DNA of 8,447 nucleotides from Gammaproteobacteria bacterium (GTDB lineage Bacteria; Pseudomonadota; Gammaproteobacteria; UBA6429; Thiohalophilaceae), in the NCBI GenBank assembly GCA_030593785.1, contig JAUVGM010000081.1, positions 1 through 8,447 on the forward strand. The letters are read 5' to 3'. Of this stretch, positions 6,787 through 8,447 are shown in pieces (position 1 is the first letter of the stretch; every line of letters starts with the position of its first letter). Position numbers and translations under genes: made by a program. The notes under the pieces are model-generated. The model did not search any database. It saw only the letters and a list, made by a program, of their open reading frames with translations, and was not told the DNA's origin.

Positions 6787-6879
6787 GATAGTTCCATGAA
6801 AAATACGCTACAGGGATATATGGAGTTTTACCAGATGAAACAGAATAGACTGGAAACCCGTGAAGAAGGGGCTATCCAG
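6784..6879 (+). other. Possible multi-branched RNA fold upstream of aceE
   Basis: CTGGATAG (6784-6791) and CTATCCAG (6872-6879) are perfect 8-nt complements 80 nt apart. Within them are three further short complementary pairs: TCCAT / ATGGA (6793-6797, 6820-6824), CCAG / CTGG (6831-6834, 6850-6853) and CCC / GGG (6857-6859, 6868-6870). A closed outer stem with internal arms resembles the layout of a structured cis-RNA, but the inner arms are short and could be chance. It matches no riboswitch class I recognise. The strand is assumed to be that of aceE. Confidence 0.25.
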
Positions 6880-6891
6880 ATTAGTATATAA
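6796..6891 (+). CDS. Possible 31-codon small ORF, unsupported by a ribosome binding site
   Basis: An ATG at 6796 opens a 31-residue frame (begins MKNTLQGYMEFYQ, ends AIQISI) that stops at 6889-6891. The frame is open upstream to 6748 and the composition looks protein-like (charged, helix-compatible, Glu/Gln/Lys rich). No SD precedes the ATG, and no homologue is recognised. It could be a leader peptide, a gene remnant or chance. It lies inside the inverted repeat 6784-6879, which argues for an RNA or DNA role of the same bases instead. Confidence 0.15.
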   Translation: MKNTLQGYMEFYQMKQNRLETREEGAIQISI

Positions 6892-6904
6892 ATGTCTCCA
6901 TTTA

Positions 6905-6918
6905 AGGCTGTTCAGCCT
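6905..6918. other. Short inverted repeat
   Basis: AGGCTG (6905-6910) and CAGCCT (6913-6918) form a compact palindrome around TT; as RNA it would close with a GTTC loop. No T-run follows on either strand, so it is not an intrinsic terminator. It may be a protein-binding site or a minor hairpin. Confidence 0.25.
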
Positions 6919-6998
6919 GAATAAGACATCAACCTATCTCTAATTAAACAACAAATACACTGTCTGCCTGTCTGAACAAGTTGTTTTTTGTGGTTTCG

Positions 6999-7048
6999 GG
7001 CTATATTTATTAGCCATAAAATCATTTCATGGCTGTAAGCCATTGAAA
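6999..7048 (+). promoter_or_regulatory. Candidate alternating hairpins (attenuator-like) upstream of aceE
   Basis: Four segments share complementary cores: 1, GGCTA (6999-7003); 2, TAGCCAT (7011-7017); 3, ATGGCT (7029-7034); 4, AGCCAT (7038-7043). Segments 1:2 and 3:4 can form two hairpins, or 2:3 can form a competing one. The 3:4 hairpin extends to ten pairs with one bulge (TTTCA 7025-7029 with TGAAA 7044-7048). Mutually exclusive pairing is what leader attenuators and riboswitch expression platforms use, but there is no U-run after segment 4, so transcription termination is not indicated. Confidence 0.3.
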
Positions 7049-7131
7049 AGTAAGTTTATATTTTTAGGTGTGTAAAAAATGCTTGCTTTTATGTGGTGAG
7101 TTATTAAACTGGCAGCCAAATATTTAAAGTA

Positions 7132-7153
7132 TTAGATGAAGTTGTTCATCTAA
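7132..7153. other. Perfect 9-bp hairpin in the aceE upstream region
   Basis: TTAGATGAA (7132-7140) and TTCATCTAA (7145-7153) pair perfectly around GTTG. It ends 58 nt before the aceE ATG and has no T-run after it, so it is more likely an operator-type palindrome or an mRNA leader stem than a terminator. Confidence 0.5.
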
Positions 7154-7162
7154 CTAATAGCC

Positions 7163-7185
7163 TGCACTGGCAATAGCCAGGTGCA
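7163..7185. other. Bulged 9-bp hairpin just ahead of the aceE ribosome binding site
   Basis: TGCAC (7163-7167) pairs with GTGCA (7181-7185), and TGGC (7168-7171) with GCCA (7176-7179), around AATA with one unpaired G (7180). It lies 16 nt before the SD. The inner half, CTGGC-AATA-GCCAG, recalls the nearby palindrome TGGCAGCCA (7110-7118), so a DNA-binding dimer recognising TGGC half-sites is an alternative to an RNA role. Confidence 0.45.
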
Positions 7186-7192
7186 TGATAAG

Positions 7193-7205
7193 CCACAAAG
7201 TGGAG
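7193..7205 (+). promoter_or_regulatory. aceE ribosome binding site partly inside a mini-hairpin
   Basis: The SD GGAG (7202-7205) is 6 nt from the ATG at 7212 and fixes that start. CCAC (7193-7196) can pair with GTGG (7200-7203) over an AAA loop, which would take in the first two bases of the SD. A 4-bp stem is weak, so any effect on translation is speculative. Confidence 0.6.
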
Positions 7206-7211
7206 AAGAGT

Positions 7212-8447
7212 ATGTCTACACAGAGTCATGATCAGGATGTTGATCAGCAGGAAACCCTTGAATGGTTAGAAGCCATCGAAGGGGTTCTGCAAGCAGATGG
7301 CGCAGATCGCGCACATTTTCTATTAGAACAAATGATCGACAAGCTACGTCGTTCTGGGGCCAATTTACCCCATAGTGCGAATACCGCTTATGTAAATACG
7401 ATTCCGACCCACCTACAGGCAAACATGCCTGGCGATGTGGGTGTAGAGCGCCGTATCCGTGCGCTGATTCGCTGGAACGCGGCAGCGATGGTGGTCAAAG
7501 CTAACCGTAAATCTTCTGAATTGGGCGGCCATATTGCCAGCTTTGCATCAGCCGCCACTTTATATGATGTGGGCTTTAACCATTTCTGGCGCGCACCGAC
7601 CCACGAACATGGTGGTGATCTGGTTTTCTTCCAAGGGCACTCTGCACCGGGTATGTATTCACGTGCCTTTATGGAAGGCCGCTTAAGTGAAGACCAGTTA
7701 GATAATTTCCGCCAGGAAGTAGATGGCAAGGGCTTGTCGTCTTATCCTCACCCTTGGTTAATGCCTGATTTTTGGCAGTTCCCAACGGTATCAATGGGCC
7801 TAGGTCCAATTTCTGCGATCTATCAGGCTCGCTTTATGAAGTATTTACAGGATCGTGGTATAGCGGATACCCGTGATCGTGATGTGTGGTGCTTTATGGG
7901 TGACGGTGAAACCGATGAGCCAGAATCTTTAGGCGCGATTTCACTAGCCTCACGTGAAAAGCTGGATAACCTGACTTTTGTTATTAATTGTAACCTGCAG
8001 CGTTTAGATGGCCCGGTACGTGGTAATGGCAAAATTATTCAAGAGCTAGAAGCAGTATTCCGTGGTGCTGGCTGGAAAGTGATTAAAGTATTGTGGGGCA
8101 GCTACTGGGATCCATTGCTTGCGAAAGATACTAATGGTTTGCTGCAAAAGCGTATGCTCGAAGCGGTTGACGGTGACTTTATGAATTACAAATCCAAAGA
8201 TGGTGCGTATGTACGTGAACACTTCTTTGGTAAATACCCTGAATTAAAAGCCATGGTAGCGGATATGTCCGATGACGATATCTGGCGTTTAAACCGTGGT
8301 GGCCATGATCCACTCAAAGTGTATGCAGCCTATGCAGAAGCGGCGAAGCGCGATGGTCAGCCAACCGTAATTTTGCCACACAGTGTTAAAGGCTACGGTA
8401 TGGGTGACGCGGGTGAAGGACAGATGCGTACTCACTCGCAAAAGAAA
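7212..8447 (+). CDS. aceE: Pyruvate dehydrogenase E1 component, homodimeric type (AceE), 5' part
   Basis: The first 412 codons of a protein that is about 890 residues in this family; the frame is open to the window end with no stop or frameshift. AceE decarboxylates pyruvate with thiamine diphosphate and reductively acetylates the lipoyl groups of E2 (AceF) in the cytosolic pyruvate dehydrogenase complex. Visible features are FFQGHSAPG (139-147, His143 equivalent to E. coli His142), PTVSMGLGPISAIYQARF (191-208), and the TPP/Mg motif GDGETDEPES (230-239) running to VINCN (257-261). Further on are RLDGPV (264-269), KSKDGAYVREHFFGKYPE (328-345) and SVKGYGMGDAGEG (391-403). The alignment to E. 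coli AceE is nearly colinear (offset +1). The charged N-terminus is the expected E2-binding region. aceF and lpd would be expected downstream, outside the window. Confidence 0.98.
   Translation, partial: MSTQSHDQDVDQQETLEWLEAIEGVLQADGADRAHFLLEQMIDKLRRSGANLPHSANTAYVNTIPTHLQANMPGDVGVERRIRALIRWNAAAMVVKANRKSSELGGHIASFASAATLYDVGFNHFWRAPTHEHGGDLVFFQGHSAPGMYSRAFMEGRLSEDQLDNFRQEVDGKGLSSYPHPWLMPDFWQFPTVSMGLGPISAIYQARFMKYLQDRGIADTRDRDVWCFMGDGETDEPESLGAISLASREKLDNLTFVINCNLQRLDGPVRGNGKIIQELEAVFRGAGWKVIKVLWGSYWDPLLAKDTNGLLQKRMLEAVDGDFMNYKSKDGAYVREHFFGKYPELKAMVADMSDDDIWRLNRGGHDPLKVYAAYAEAAKRDGQPTVILPHSVKGYGMGDAGEGQMRTHSQKK

Larger units (their letters stand above)
6611..7211. other. Divergent intergenic region with many inverted repeats
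   Basis: This 601-bp stretch separates the leftward fumC operon from aceE and must hold both promoters. No long ORF, tRNA or REP copy was found. AT-rich -10-like hexamers TATATT occur at 7002-7007 and 7057-7062, but neither has a good -35 at normal spacing, so no promoter is called. From 6769 to 7203 there are at least seven inverted repeats, listed separately. No PdhR-like TGGT-N3-ACCA site and no TPP-riboswitch core was seen. Confidence 0.6.

Noticed and set aside
7029..7099. Tiny open frames MAVSH (7029-7046) and MLAFMW (7079-7099) as leader peptides
   Set aside because: They are five and six codons long, expected by chance, without a run of regulatory codons and with at best a weak SD (AGGTG before the second).
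6611..7211. TPP riboswitch controlling aceE
   Set aside because: Considered because AceE uses thiamine diphosphate, but the conserved TPP core (CTGAGA and ACCTGATCTGG-like segments) is absent; TPP riboswitches usually control thiamine synthesis or transport genes.
7216..8032. Three minus-strand open frames of 68 to 113 codons
   Set aside because: They overlap the conserved aceE frame, which is intact across the whole stretch and carries catalytic motifs; these are antisense shadows.

Overview
The window looks like chromosomal DNA from an AT-rich gammaproteobacterium. The evidence is a homodimeric-type pyruvate dehydrogenase E1 (AceE), RNase T, a class II dihydroorotase of the E. coli PyrC type, a CGFS monothiol glutaredoxin, and a REP-associated tyrosine transposase (RAYT) with GTAG-guided palindromes. 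From memory, pyrC, rnt and a grxD-type gene also lie close together in pseudomonads. I cannot name a genus.

Layout. Positions 1-587: a small RAYT gene sits between two REP palindromes that are perfect inverted copies of each other, with a third, variant REP just before the next gene. Positions 610-2400: an asparagine-synthetase-family amidotransferase that best fits the N-acetylglutaminylglutamine amide (NAGGN, a dipeptide osmoprotectant) type; its usual synthetase partner is not in the window. Positions 2612-2926: grxD, followed by a strong, probably bidirectional terminator and a second REP pair in the convergent gap between grxD and rnt. Positions 6610 down to 3122, minus strand: a tight four-gene run, hypothetical NTF2-like protein - fumC - pyrC - rnt, with gaps of 10, 1 and 7 nt, most likely one operon. 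Positions 6611-7211: a 601-bp divergent intergenic region rich in inverted repeats. Positions 7212-8447: the 5' 412 codons of aceE, cut by the window end.

Most of the genes are housekeeping: TCA cycle and pyruvate oxidation (fumC, aceE), pyrimidine synthesis (pyrC), RNA 3'-end trimming (rnt) and Fe-S/redox metabolism (grxD). The accessory content is the RAYT/REP system and possibly the NAGGN amidotransferase.

The two things most worth a second look are the REP set, five copies with a constant GTAG guide and TC loop and compensatory stem changes, and the region upstream of aceE, which holds mutually exclusive hairpins, a multi-branched fold and a hairpin touching the Shine-Dalgarno. The second could be an undescribed structured 5' leader, but single-sequence evidence cannot prove this. 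I did not find a convincing new multi-gene system.
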